DNA of 64,000 bases from Salinivibrio sharmensis (GTDB lineage Bacteria > Pseudomonadota > Gammaproteobacteria > Enterobacterales > Vibrionaceae), in NCBI RefSeq assembly GCF_001995985.1, contig NZ_MUFC01000003.1:154978-218977 (forward strand), given 5' to 3'. Shown here in pieces: positions 28,321 through 37,184 of this stretch (position 1 is the first letter of the stretch; each line of letters opens with the position of its first letter). Made by a program: the position numbers and the translations under genes. A model generated the notes under the pieces. That model was not told where the DNA came from. It saw only the letters and a program-made list of their open reading frames with translations, and searched no databases.

Positions 28321-30555
28321 TTAACCTGCGTAATGTTTCAACAGGTTGGGCACATCCAAGATCAGAGCAATATGACCATCACTGGTGATGGTCGCGCCTG
28401 CCATTCCGGGGGTCCCTTGAAGTAGTTCGTCAAGCGGCTTGATAACCACTTCCTCTTGACCAAACAAGGTATCTACCACAAACGCAATCCGTTGATGCGC
28501 GATTTGCACGATCACCACGTGGCCTTTGGTCTTGTCAATATCGGTTGCGCCTTTACACAACCAATCTTGCAGGAAGAAGATAGGGATGGCTTTATCGCGA
28601 ACAATCAAGGTAAGCTGCCCATCAACCGTATTGGTTTTGGACATATCCAAACTGATAATTTCGCTGACGTTCGACAGTGGGAACGCAAACGGGTTCTCAC
28701 CCACCCCGACCATCAAGGTTGGCAATATCGCCAACGTCAGTGGCACCTTAATTTCTAATACTGTGCCGCGACCAAGCTCGGAGTCGATATTGATCGAGCC
28801 ATTTAGCTTGGTGATCCCGGTTTTCACCACGTCCATCCCAACACCACGACCTGAGATGTCAGAGATTTCCGTTTTGGTTGAGAAACCAGGGGCGAAGATC
28901 AAATTGTAAGCTTCGCTATTGCTCAAGCGTGCCGCGGCTTCTGCATCAAGTACGCCACGGTCAACCGCAATGCTCTTGAGCTTTTCTGCATCCATGCCGC
29001 CACCGTCATCAGCGATGGTAAGGAGAATATGGTCCCCTTCTTGTGACGCTTTGAGTGTGATGGTACCGACGCGAGGTTTACCCACTTTTTCACGCTCATC
29101 CGGCATTTCGATACCATGATCCACCGAGTTACGCACCAAGTGGACCATAGGGTCAGCCAGCGCCTCGACCAGGTTTTTATCCAGGTCGGTGTCTTCCCCC
29201 TGCATTTCCAGGACGATCTCTTTTTTCAAGCTACGTGCCAGATCACGCACAACGCGAGGGAAGCGGCCAAATACTTTTTTGATTGGCTGCATACGCGTTT
29301 TCATCACCGCGCCTTGCAAGTCGGCGGTAACCACGTCTAGGTTGGTGACCGCTTTGGCCATGCTTTCATCATTGCTGCTTTGCCCCAAGCTCACTAAGCG
29401 GTTACGTACCAACACTAACTCACCGACCATATTCATAATGCCGTCAAGCGTGGAGGTGTTAACCCTCACAGTCTGCTCTTGCTGAGGAGCGGCTGGTGGC
29501 TTTTTCTCTGGGGCTTTTTCTGTGGCTGCGGGGGCTTTAGCACCCGCGCCGGCACTTTTAGGTGCGCTTTCTTTGGCCGGCTCTGGCTTGCTCGCTTTTT
29601 GCGCAGGCGCAGGTTCGGGCTTTGGCTGCGGCTTAGGCTGAGCGTCTACCTTATCGGCATCCGCTTTCGCTTTCTCCGCTTCGGCGGCGGGGCCTTTGCC
29701 TTTACCGTGCAAATCATCCAAGAGCTTTTCAAACTCGTCGTCATCAATCAGCTCATCACCACCAGATTGGGACGACGCCGAAGCGGGCTTAGCTGCTGGC
29801 GCTGTTGGCTCTTCATTACTCGCACTATTTGACGCTGCCGCAGGGCCTTTGCCCGCACCATGCAAGTCATCGAGTAATTTTTCAAATTCATCATCGGTGA
29901 TATCACCGCTATCGGCTTGCGTGCTTTCCACTACCTCAGGCTTTTCTGATGCTGAATCAGACGCCGTGGGGGCTTTGCCTTCGCCGTGGAGCTGATCGAG
30001 TAGCTTATCGAACTCATCTTGTGTGATTTCGTCCACTGAGTCGCCACTGATCGCACCGTCATCCTGACTCGATGCCTCACTTGCGGGCGCCTCAGGCTCG
30101 GGGTCTGGCTCAGGAGCTGGCTCAGGTTCAGGCTCTGGCGCTTCAGCCGCCGCTTCATCTTCACTGGCAGGCTTGGCATAACGATGCAGCGCTTCGAGCA
30201 AGGCACCATCGGCAGGCACTGGCTCTTCACGGTTTTGTACCGCCGCAAATTGATCATTCACGGTATCCAGTGCCTGCAAAATGGTGTCCATCACATCCGA
30301 TGTCACCTCACGCCCGTGATTACGCAAGTTATCAAAGACGTTTTCAGCACCGTGGCAGGTATCAACCAAGGCATTTAAGCCAAGAAAGCCCGCCCCACCT
30401 TTAACAGTGTGGAAGCCGCGGAAAATACTGTTTAGTAAGTCTGCATCATCAGGGGCACGCTCCAAATCGACCAGCTGCTCAGACATCTGCTCGAGGATCT
30501 CTCCCGCTTCAATCAAAAAGTCCTGAAGGATTTCTTCATCCATCTCAAAGCTCAT
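28321..30555 (-). CDS. cheA: Chemotaxis histidine kinase CheA
   Basis: A 744-residue kinase with an N-terminal Hpt domain (His49 in RGFHTVKGGAGFLG), a long linker, a dimerisation domain (VRVNTSTLDGIMNMVGELVLVRNRL), an ATPase domain (LVRNSVDHGIE, DDGGGMD, GRGVGMDVVK) and a C-terminal CheW-like domain. The linker (about residues 130-350) is low-complexity, rich in Pro, Ala and Glu, and holds three copies of a motif of the form DEF-x-KLLD-x-LHG-x-GK-x-P. In Vibrio a linker region of CheA binds ParP for polar retention. The gene lies 9 bp after cheZ. Confidence 0.97.
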   Translation of the reverse strand: MSFEMDEEILQDFLIEAGEILEQMSEQLVDLERAPDDADLLNSIFRGFHTVKGGAGFLGLNALVDTCHGAENVFDNLRNHGREVTSDVMDTILQALDTVNDQFAAVQNREEPVPADGALLEALHRYAKPASEDEAAAEAPEPEPEPAPEPDPEPEAPASEASSQDDGAISGDSVDEITQDEFDKLLDQLHGEGKAPTASDSASEKPEVVESTQADSGDITDDEFEKLLDDLHGAGKGPAAASNSASNEEPTAPAAKPASASSQSGGDELIDDDEFEKLLDDLHGKGKGPAAEAEKAKADADKVDAQPKPQPKPEPAPAQKASKPEPAKESAPKSAGAGAKAPAATEKAPEKKPPAAPQQEQTVRVNTSTLDGIMNMVGELVLVRNRLVSLGQSSNDESMAKAVTNLDVVTADLQGAVMKTRMQPIKKVFGRFPRVVRDLARSLKKEIVLEMQGEDTDLDKNLVEALADPMVHLVRNSVDHGIEMPDEREKVGKPRVGTITLKASQEGDHILLTIADDGGGMDAEKLKSIAVDRGVLDAEAAARLSNSEAYNLIFAPGFSTKTEISDISGRGVGMDVVKTGITKLNGSINIDSELGRGTVLEIKVPLTLAILPTLMVGVGENPFAFPLSNVSEIISLDMSKTNTVDGQLTLIVRDKAIPIFFLQDWLCKGATDIDKTKGHVVIVQIAHQRIAFVVDTLFGQEEVVIKPLDELLQGTPGMAGATITSDGHIALILDVPNLLKHYAG

Positions 30556-30564
30556 AGCGCACCT

Positions 30565-31299
30565 CTAAAAACCCAAACTCGATAATAAATCGTCAACATC
30601 ATCTTGGCTGTGAACCACGTCATCGCGCTCTTCAGGGTGAATCACAGGACCCTCAGGGGCTGACTTATCGGTGGTATCATCTGCTTTTTTCGCCGATGCT
30701 GCTTCCATTGCAGCGCTATCCATGCCAAAGGCTGTCAGTATCTCAACCAGTTGTTGCTCGACTTCTTGCACTAGCTCAATCACGCGCCGGATAACTTGGC
30801 CGGTTAAATCTTGGAAATCCTGTGCCATGAGAATTTCAGTCAGGTGCGCGTGCAGCTCTGTCGCGCCCCCTTCTACTTGCGTGAGCAGATCTTCAATGTT
30901 GTGGCACAACGACTTGAACTCATCCAAGGCGATTTCACCGCGCATCAGGCTGTTCCAATTGGGGCGGACGGCTTGTAAGTTGTCTTGTAACTCGCTCGCG
31001 ATTGGCATAGTGCGCTCAACCGCATCCATGGTCTTGTTCGCGGCCACTTCGGTTTTCTGCATCACATAGGTAAGCCGGTCGCGAGCATCAGGGATATCTA
31101 CGTTCGCCAAGTCACTCACTCTGGGATCCAAACGAAAGTCAGTAATTGAGTCGTGTAATTGACGGGTTAGCTTGCCCACTTCGTTAAACAGTGGATCACG
31201 CGCTTCTTTCGCAATCTCGGTAAGAAGCGTATTAGCGTTATCTTGCTCTCCGTTTTCAAGATACGCGACCAATTGTTTCGCTTGGTCCAGATTGATCAT
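30565..31299 (-). CDS. cheZ: CheY-P phosphatase CheZ
   Basis: A 244-residue helical protein that dephosphorylates CheY-P. The catalytic segment MAQDFQDLTGQVIRRVIELV includes the active-site Gln. The last residues, DDVDDLLSSLGF, form the amphipathic peptide that docks on CheY-P. A Lys/Asp/Ser-rich linker precedes that peptide. It is co-oriented between cheY and cheA. Confidence 0.96.
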   Translation of the reverse strand: MINLDQAKQLVAYLENGEQDNANTLLTEIAKEARDPLFNEVGKLTRQLHDSITDFRLDPRVSDLANVDIPDARDRLTYVMQKTEVAANKTMDAVERTMPIASELQDNLQAVRPNWNSLMRGEIALDEFKSLCHNIEDLLTQVEGGATELHAHLTEILMAQDFQDLTGQVIRRVIELVQEVEQQLVEILTAFGMDSAAMEAASAKKADDTTDKSAPEGPVIHPEERDDVVHSQDDVDDLLSSLGF

Positions 31300-31329
31300 G
31301 GCGGTTCCTTCTTACTGTGCGCTGGCTGT

Positions 31330-31710
31330 TTACATACGCTCGAAAATTTTGTCGAGCTTCTCTTTCAACGTAGCGGCAGTAAAAGGTTTCACAATGTAAC
31401 CATTCACCCCTGCTTGCGCGGCTTCCACAATCTGCTCGCGTTTCGCTTCAGCGGTGATCATCAATACAGGCAGGTGCTTAAGATCGCCGTCCTTACGGAT
31501 TTCTTTAAGCAAGTCAATCCCCTGCATACCAGGCATATTCCAATCGGTCACGACAAAATCAATACCGCCTTTTTTGAGGATTGGCAGCGCGGTTAAGCCG
31601 TCATCCGCTTCAACGGTATTGTTGAAACCTAAGTCACGAAGAAGATTCTTTACGATACGGCGCATTGTTGAAAAATCATCAACAACGAGAATTTTCATGT
31701 TTTTATCCAA
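31330..31710 (-). CDS. cheY: Chemotaxis response regulator CheY
   Basis: A 126-residue single receiver domain with the acidic pair Asp11/Asp12, phosphorylation site Asp56 ([12 protein letters not shown]) and the conserved lysine in [11 protein letters not shown]. When phosphorylated it binds FliM and switches rotation. It is nearly identical in pattern to the functional CheY of Vibrio (MDKNMKIL start). It lies 43 bp downstream of fliA, the usual order in this operon. Confidence 0.97.
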   Translation of the reverse strand: MDKNMKILVVDDFSTMRRIVKNLLRDLGFNNTVEADDGLTALPILKKGGIDFVVTDWNMPGMQGIDLLKEIRKDGDLKHLPVLMITAEAKREQIVEAAQAGVNGYIVKPFTAATLKEKLDKIFERM

Positions 31711-31753
31711 GGTTGCCTCCGGTGAGGTCTCGTTTTATTGTCGAAACAGTTAC

Positions 31754-32479
31754 TTACTCACTATGCCAAGCGGATAGCTTAGCTCTCAAACGTTGCGTAG
31801 CCTGACTTTGAATCTGACAGACCCGGGATTCACTGACCCCTATCACTGCTCCTATCTCTTTGAGGTTTAATTCCTCATCATAATAAAGAGATAGCACCAG
31901 CGCCTCTCTTTCAGGAAGACTTTTGATCGCCGCCGCTAATGCGGCTTTGAAACTGTCTTCCGCAACACCCTGAAAGGGAGTGTTGTCATTACGGCGACTC
32001 TCTGTTGTGAATGCATCTTCAGAGACGCCCAGATCATCCATCCCGATCAACCGCCCACAGTTTACATCGTTAAGCGCCTGATGGTACTGCTCTAAGCTCA
32101 TATCAAGCTTCTCTGCAACCTCCACGTCGGTTGGATCCCGACCTAACGCTTTTTCTAGCGATGCGATAGCATCACTGATTGAACGGCTCGCCTTGTGGAC
32201 AGACCGTGGCACCCAATCACCGCGGCGCATATCATCCAGCATAGCACCGCGAATTCTAATACCGGCATAAGTTTCAAAACTCGCCCCTTTGGAGGGGTCA
32301 TAATTTTGCTGTGCCTCAAGGAGGCCGACCATACCAGCTTGGATCAAATCTTCTACTTGAACACTCGGTGGCAAGCGCCCCATCAAGTGATGCGCGATGC
32401 GCTTGACCAAACTCGAATAACGCTCAAGTACCGCTTGGCGATCTGCCCCTGTGCGGCTATACGTGAGCGCTCTATTCAC
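31754..32479 (-). CDS. fliA: Sigma-28 flagellar sigma factor FliA
   Basis: A 241-residue sigma-70 family factor of the FliA class that transcribes late flagellar and chemotaxis genes. Region 2 (LIQAGMVGLLEAQQNYDPSKGASFETYAGIRIRGAML), region 3 and the region 4 helix-turn-helix (LKEIGAVIGVSESRVCQIQSQA) are clear. It overlaps the flhG stop by 8 bp. At least one sigma-28-type promoter is visible in this window, in front of the flagellin at 57213-58337. Confidence 0.97.
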   Translation of the reverse strand: MNRALTYSRTGADRQAVLERYSSLVKRIAHHLMGRLPPSVQVEDLIQAGMVGLLEAQQNYDPSKGASFETYAGIRIRGAMLDDMRRGDWVPRSVHKASRSISDAIASLEKALGRDPTDVEVAEKLDMSLEQYHQALNDVNCGRLIGMDDLGVSEDAFTTESRRNDNTPFQGVAEDSFKAALAAAIKSLPEREALVLSLYYDEELNLKEIGAVIGVSESRVCQIQSQATQRLRAKLSAWHSE

Positions 32480-33359
32480 GAACTAACTCTCCTGCGTCAT
32501 CATTTTTGATAAGCAACCGCTCAACAAAAAACTCCAGATGGCCTCCCGGATTTCGCGGCACCGGCCAGGTCAGCGCTTTGTTCGCCAGCGCATTCATTGC
32601 CAATGATGCGGGCGAGCGAGGAAATGCGTCAATGACAACTTTTTGTTTTCTCACTGCTTGCCTCACCCTTTCGTCAACGGGAACACATGCTACTAATTCT
32701 AGATTAGCATTGAGAAACCTTTCAGTGACTCGCGTTAATTTTGTGAACAAGTCTCGTCCTTCACGGTAGCTTCTGACCATATTTGCAACAACTTTAAAGC
32801 GTGTCACACCATGTTCACGGCTGAGTACTTTAATCAATGCATACGCATCAGTAATTGATGTAGGTTCATCACAGACCACAATGACGACATCTTGTGCGGC
32901 GCGCGAGAAACTCAGTACCATGTCTGAAATCCCCGCGGCAGTATCCACTAAGAGTACATCAACCTCTTCTTCGAGTGTACCAAAAGCGCGAATTAAACCA
33001 GCATGTTGCGCCGGTGTTAGCTCCGTCATACCTTGAAGACCAGACGAGGCAGGTACGATTTTCATACCGTGCGGACCTTCGAGAATAATATCTTTCAGAT
33101 CACAGACGCCTTGGAGCACATGAGATAGGTTTTTGCCCGCTCTTAGGCCAAGTAACACATCCACATTGGCGAGGCCAAGGTCGGCATCCAATACCATGAC
33201 TTTTTTCCCTTGGCGAGCCATAGATGCGGCCATTCCCAATGTGACATTGGTTTTCCCTACGCCACCTTTCCCCCCGGTTACGGTAATAACCTTGGTGCGT
33301 GACGGATTGGTTAAACGGCGCAGGCCGCTTGCTTGATCTTGCATGCTTGTCTCAATCAT
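32472..33359 (-). CDS. flhG: FlhG (FleN), flagellar number regulator
   Basis: A MinD-like ATPase that limits the number of polar flagella, partly by inhibiting FlrA, and opposes FlhF. The deviant Walker A is GGKGGVGKTNVTLG, followed by LDADLGLANVDVLLGL and VLLVDTAAGISDMVL. The N-terminal QDQASGLRRL segment (the DQAxxLR motif) stimulates the FlhF GTPase in the family. The frame is open to 33494, but the ATG at 33359 gives a normal 295-residue protein and overlaps flhF by 8 bp; an internal ATG at 33344 is an alternative. Confidence 0.95.
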   Translation of the reverse strand: MIETSMQDQASGLRRLTNPSRTKVITVTGGKGGVGKTNVTLGMAASMARQGKKVMVLDADLGLANVDVLLGLRAGKNLSHVLQGVCDLKDIILEGPHGMKIVPASSGLQGMTELTPAQHAGLIRAFGTLEEEVDVLLVDTAAGISDMVLSFSRAAQDVVIVVCDEPTSITDAYALIKVLSREHGVTRFKVVANMVRSYREGRDLFTKLTRVTERFLNANLELVACVPVDERVRQAVRKQKVVIDAFPRSPASLAMNALANKALTWPVPRNPGGHLEFFVERLLIKNDDAGELVRE

Positions 33360-34902
33360 AAAAGTCCGCCCCATTCGACTCTGGGACATCACTGTTCCAG
33401 AAGTGGTTGTGCTGATCCGCACCTGACTCCAACATTTCACTGGCTTTGCCAACCAGGAACTGTCCCGTGGCTTGGCGGATATCTTCTGGCACACGTTGCC
33501 CGTCAGCTAAGTAGGCCACAGGCAGGGCATTTTCGATGGTGACACACAACAGTTCACCGAGGCTGAGCGATTCATCGAGTTTAGTCAGAACACATCCCGA
33601 TAACGGGATGCGGCGAAAATGTTCAATGGTTTCTTGTAAGACGCGGCGTTGTGATGTCGCCGGTAATACCAGCAAACTACGAATATGCGATCCACTATTT
33701 TGCATCAGGGTATCGAGCTGTTCCGACAAGCGAAGATCACGCTGCCCCATCCCAGCAGTATCTAGCAATATCAAGCGTCTATGACGCAGCTGATAAAGGA
33801 TGTCGGCAAGCTCATCGGCATCTTTAGCCACTTTGACTGGGCAACCCAAAATACGCCCATAAGTGGCTAACTGTTCATGGGCACCGATACGGAATGTATC
33901 TGTGGTCACCAAGGCAATGTCTTCCGGACCAAATTCCATCGCGGCTCGCGCCGCCAGCTTAGCAATCGTGGTGGTTTTCCCCACCCCAGTCGGGCCAAGC
34001 AGTGCTATCACCCCGCCGGTTTCTAGCATATTCTCGTCAACCGTGATCACTTGATCGGCAACCAGGTCAAGGAGCGCTTGCCACGCCTCATTCGGTGGTG
34101 TCTCTTCTGGGATATAACAGGCCAATTGATCCGCCAGCTCGGAAGACAGTCCCATACGCTCTAAGCGTTTGATGAGCATGGCGCGTAACGGCTCTCGCCG
34201 CTCGACCTCTTGCCACATAAGCCCCGATAACTGGTGTTCTAATAGGCTTCTAATCGATGCCATTTCCTGACGCATTGCATCAATTTCTTGATGAGAAGCC
34301 TGAGATTGACGTCCCTCAAACCGGGATGGATCTAGCTTAGGCTTGGACGTTGACGGAGATGCTTGCGGACCGCTCGACTTATTGGCAGCCGTTTGCCAGC
34401 CAGAACGACTACTACTTTTAAGTTGCCGACGAGGCTCATAACCGCGTCCTAGTGCAGTGGGCCGCTCGTCAGCCCCTGATGGCGATGGGCTCCGTGTTGA
34501 CTGCTTTTGTTGGCGTTGTAGCAACGCGCTCAACGAGTCAGCTTCTGTTTCTGGTTCAGCTGTCTGAGATTGCTCACGGTACTCATCCAGCATCGCGGAG
34601 AAGCGAGGTGGGCGCTTAGTAGAACCGTTTTGACGGCTACCTGCCTGTTGTCGTTGACGCAGTTGCACTTGATCATCCGCTAGTTGGCGGTGCGCCTGAG
34701 AATAAGCCTGAGCAGATTGTTGCTGCGCTTTTGGTGCGGGCTTATCAGGCATTGGCTCTGTATCCGCATCAACCGCTGCGACAATTTCTACGCCGCCTGT
34801 CACTTTTTTGTTAGACATGATCACCGCATCAGCGCCGAGTTCTTCTTTCACTTGGCTTAACGCTGCTCTCATATCCTTTGCAAAAAAACGTTTTATTTTC
34901 AA
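33352..34902 (-). CDS. flhF: FlhF, SRP-type GTPase for polar flagellum placement
   Basis: A 516-residue protein with a basic N-terminal region, a Gln/Ser/Arg-rich linker, the N domain and a C-terminal GTPase domain. The GTPase has G1 GPTGVGKTTTIAKLA near residue 300, then DTFRIGAHEQL, DTAGMGQRDLRL and TKLDES. FlhF marks the pole where the flagellum is built. The N-terminus MKIKRFFAKDMRAALSQVKEELG is typical. It follows flhA by 25 bp. Confidence 0.96.
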   Translation of the reverse strand: MKIKRFFAKDMRAALSQVKEELGADAVIMSNKKVTGGVEIVAAVDADTEPMPDKPAPKAQQQSAQAYSQAHRQLADDQVQLRQRQQAGSRQNGSTKRPPRFSAMLDEYREQSQTAEPETEADSLSALLQRQQKQSTRSPSPSGADERPTALGRGYEPRRQLKSSSRSGWQTAANKSSGPQASPSTSKPKLDPSRFEGRQSQASHQEIDAMRQEMASIRSLLEHQLSGLMWQEVERREPLRAMLIKRLERMGLSSELADQLACYIPEETPPNEAWQALLDLVADQVITVDENMLETGGVIALLGPTGVGKTTTIAKLAARAAMEFGPEDIALVTTDTFRIGAHEQLATYGRILGCPVKVAKDADELADILYQLRHRRLILLDTAGMGQRDLRLSEQLDTLMQNSGSHIRSLLVLPATSQRRVLQETIEHFRRIPLSGCVLTKLDESLSLGELLCVTIENALPVAYLADGQRVPEDIRQATGQFLVGKASEMLESGADQHNHFWNSDVPESNGADFYD

Positions 34903-34927
34903 AGCACTGCCCTACTCATAAACGATG

Positions 34928-37033
34928 TTAATTGTTGCCAACCGCATTAACGATACGAATTTGTTTCTCATCGGGCACTTCTTGATAAGACAACACTCGC
35001 AGCGTCGGTATTGTGTTTTTGACAAATTTCGCCAATGTCGCTCGTAGCACGCCAGACGTTAGTAATACGGCCGGCTCTCCTTGCAACTCTTGCTGTTGCG
35101 TCGCCTCAGCTAACGAAGACTGCAACCGCTCAGCCAGACCCGGCTCAATGCCTGTCGACTCGCCACCCGATGCCTGCATAGTTTTATGCAACATCTGTTC
35201 CAGTTCAGGAACAAGCGTGATGACTGGTAGTTCAGGGGCGCTGCCATTGATTTCTTGAACGATCAGACGGCGCAATGCAATCCTGACCGCAGCGGTTAAA
35301 ATGTCAGGATCTTGACTCTTGCCGGTATACTCGGCCATGGTTTGCACGATGGTACGAATGTCACGGATAGGGATCGCTTCACTGAGTAAGTTCTGCAGCA
35401 CTTTGACTAACACACTGAGGGGAATTTGATCCGGGATCAGTCCTTCAACCAAGCGCGGTACCTGCTTACCTAGCATATCGACCAGGTTTTGTGCTTCCTC
35501 GTGACCCAATAAACGCTCGGCGTTGTTAGTCAGCATCTGGCTAAGGTGGGTGGCCAACACAGTGGCAGAGTCAACCACGGTGTAACCGAGTGCTTGCGCA
35601 TGCTCCCGTTGGCTTGGCTCAATCCAAACCGCCTCAAGGCCGAAAGCCGGATCTTGGGTGGGCTCTCCGTCGATAGGACCAAACACTTGACCTGGGTTGA
35701 TCGCAAGTTCATGTTGAGGGTGGACTTCGGCTTCTCCGACAGCGACCCCCATTAAGGTAATGCGATAGTTATGGGGTGGCAGTTCAAGGTTGTCGCGAAT
35801 ATGTACCGGTGGGATCAAAAAACCAAAATCTTGCGACAGCTTTTTACGCACGCCTTTGACTCGGTCGAGCAGCTCTCCCCCCTGATCACGATCGACCATG
35901 GCAATGAGGCGATATCCAACCTCCAGTCCGATAACATCCACCGGCTGTACATCATCCCACGATAACTCTTTCGGCTTGGCGGGCGCCGCTTCGGGAAGAT
36001 CAGTTTGCTCCGGCGCTTGCTGTGCTTTTTGATACTGCTTGTACTTCCAGTATGCCAGGCCACCACAAATCACTGCCAGCAATAAGAAAGGCAAATGAGG
36101 CATCCCTGGTACTAGGCCCATCACCGTCAAAATACCAGTGGCAATCATCAACGCACGCGGATTATCAAACAGCTGGAACACCACCTGTTGGCCCATGTCT
36201 TCTTCGGTGTTTTGTCGCGTCACCATAATGGCGGCGCCTATCGACAGCAGCAACGACGGTATTTGTGCAACCAGACCATCACCAATGGTCAGTAAGGTAT
36301 ATACTTCCAACGCCTCGGAAAAACCCAAGCCATGTTGGCCCATCCCGATAGACAAGCCACCCACAATGTTGATGAAAAGGATCAAGATACCGGCGATGGC
36401 ATCGCCTTTAACGAATTTAGACGCACCGTCCATTGAGCCATAAAAATCCGCTTCTTGCGTGACTTCTTGGCGTCGTGACCTTGCTTGCTCTTGGTCGATA
36501 AGCCCGGCGTTTAGGTCGGCATCGATCGCCATTTGTTTACCTGGCAATGCATCCAAGGTAAAACGCGCGGTCACTTCTGAAATCCGGCCCGCACCTTTGG
36601 TGACGACCATGAAGTTAATGATCATCAAAATCAGAAACACCACCAAGCCCACGGCATAGTTACCGCCAATCACCACCGAGCCAAAGGCACCGATCACTTG
36701 GCCTGCTGCATCGGGTCCTTCGTGGCCATAGAGTAAGACCACACGCGTGGAAGCAACGTTAAGAGCCAGCCGCATTAACGTTGCAATCAAGAGCACCGCT
36801 GGGAAAGCCGCAAACTCAAGTGGGCGACGTGTATAAATGGTGACCAGCAGTACCACCAGCGACAATGCAATGTTAAACGAGAACATTAAATCGAGAAGCA
36901 TTGGCGGGACTGGCAGAACCACCATCGCTAAGGTCGCTAATACCAGTGCAGGCGCGCCGATAGCCGGCATCGCTCCCAATCGGTGGTAAGGCACTTTGTC
37001 AGAAAATGGCAATCGCCAGTTAGCTTTTAACAT
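34928..37033 (-). CDS. flhA: Flagellar export gate protein FlhA
   Basis: A 701-residue protein forming the nonameric export gate ring. Eight membrane helices occupy the N-terminal 350 residues, with the FHIPEP-family signature RISEVTARFTLDALPGKQMAIDADLNAGL, followed by a large cytoplasmic domain that binds chaperone-substrate complexes. It is the first gene of the flhA-flhF-flhG-fliA-che unit and has a sigma-54-type promoter about 75 bp upstream. Confidence 0.97.
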   Translation of the reverse strand: MLKANWRLPFSDKVPYHRLGAMPAIGAPALVLATLAMVVLPVPPMLLDLMFSFNIALSLVVLLVTIYTRRPLEFAAFPAVLLIATLMRLALNVASTRVVLLYGHEGPDAAGQVIGAFGSVVIGGNYAVGLVVFLILMIINFMVVTKGAGRISEVTARFTLDALPGKQMAIDADLNAGLIDQEQARSRRQEVTQEADFYGSMDGASKFVKGDAIAGILILFINIVGGLSIGMGQHGLGFSEALEVYTLLTIGDGLVAQIPSLLLSIGAAIMVTRQNTEEDMGQQVVFQLFDNPRALMIATGILTVMGLVPGMPHLPFLLLAVICGGLAYWKYKQYQKAQQAPEQTDLPEAAPAKPKELSWDDVQPVDVIGLEVGYRLIAMVDRDQGGELLDRVKGVRKKLSQDFGFLIPPVHIRDNLELPPHNYRITLMGVAVGEAEVHPQHELAINPGQVFGPIDGEPTQDPAFGLEAVWIEPSQREHAQALGYTVVDSATVLATHLSQMLTNNAERLLGHEEAQNLVDMLGKQVPRLVEGLIPDQIPLSVLVKVLQNLLSEAIPIRDIRTIVQTMAEYTGKSQDPDILTAAVRIALRRLIVQEINGSAPELPVITLVPELEQMLHKTMQASGGESTGIEPGLAERLQSSLAEATQQQELQGEPAVLLTSGVLRATLAKFVKNTIPTLRVLSYQEVPDEKQIRIVNAVGNN

Positions 37034-37107
37034 GTTAAGCGTTCAAATCCATGATTGGTGAACGCGGGCCTGGTGCCGCGTATAATCAAAACGGGAATGC
37101 AGAGGAA

Positions 37108-37122
37108 GCAAGTTTTACGCCA
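37108..37122 (-). promoter_or_regulatory. Sigma-54-type promoter of flhA
   Basis: On the minus strand, TGGCGT-AAAAC-TTGC matches the -24/-12 consensus TGGCAC-N5-TTGC in spacing and in the invariant GG and GC pairs. It ends about 75 bp before the flhA start. FlrA is the likely activator, by analogy with Vibrio. Confidence 0.75.
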
Positions 37123-37184
37123 AAAAAAGGCAACAAAGTGTCAGCATTTTGGCACTACGCTGACATGACCGCGCTCAGCGACGC

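Noticed and set aside
32472..33494. Longer FlhG start at 33494
   Set aside because: The extra 45 residues overlap deeply with flhF and have no family counterpart; the ATG at 33359 fits FlhG length and overlap.
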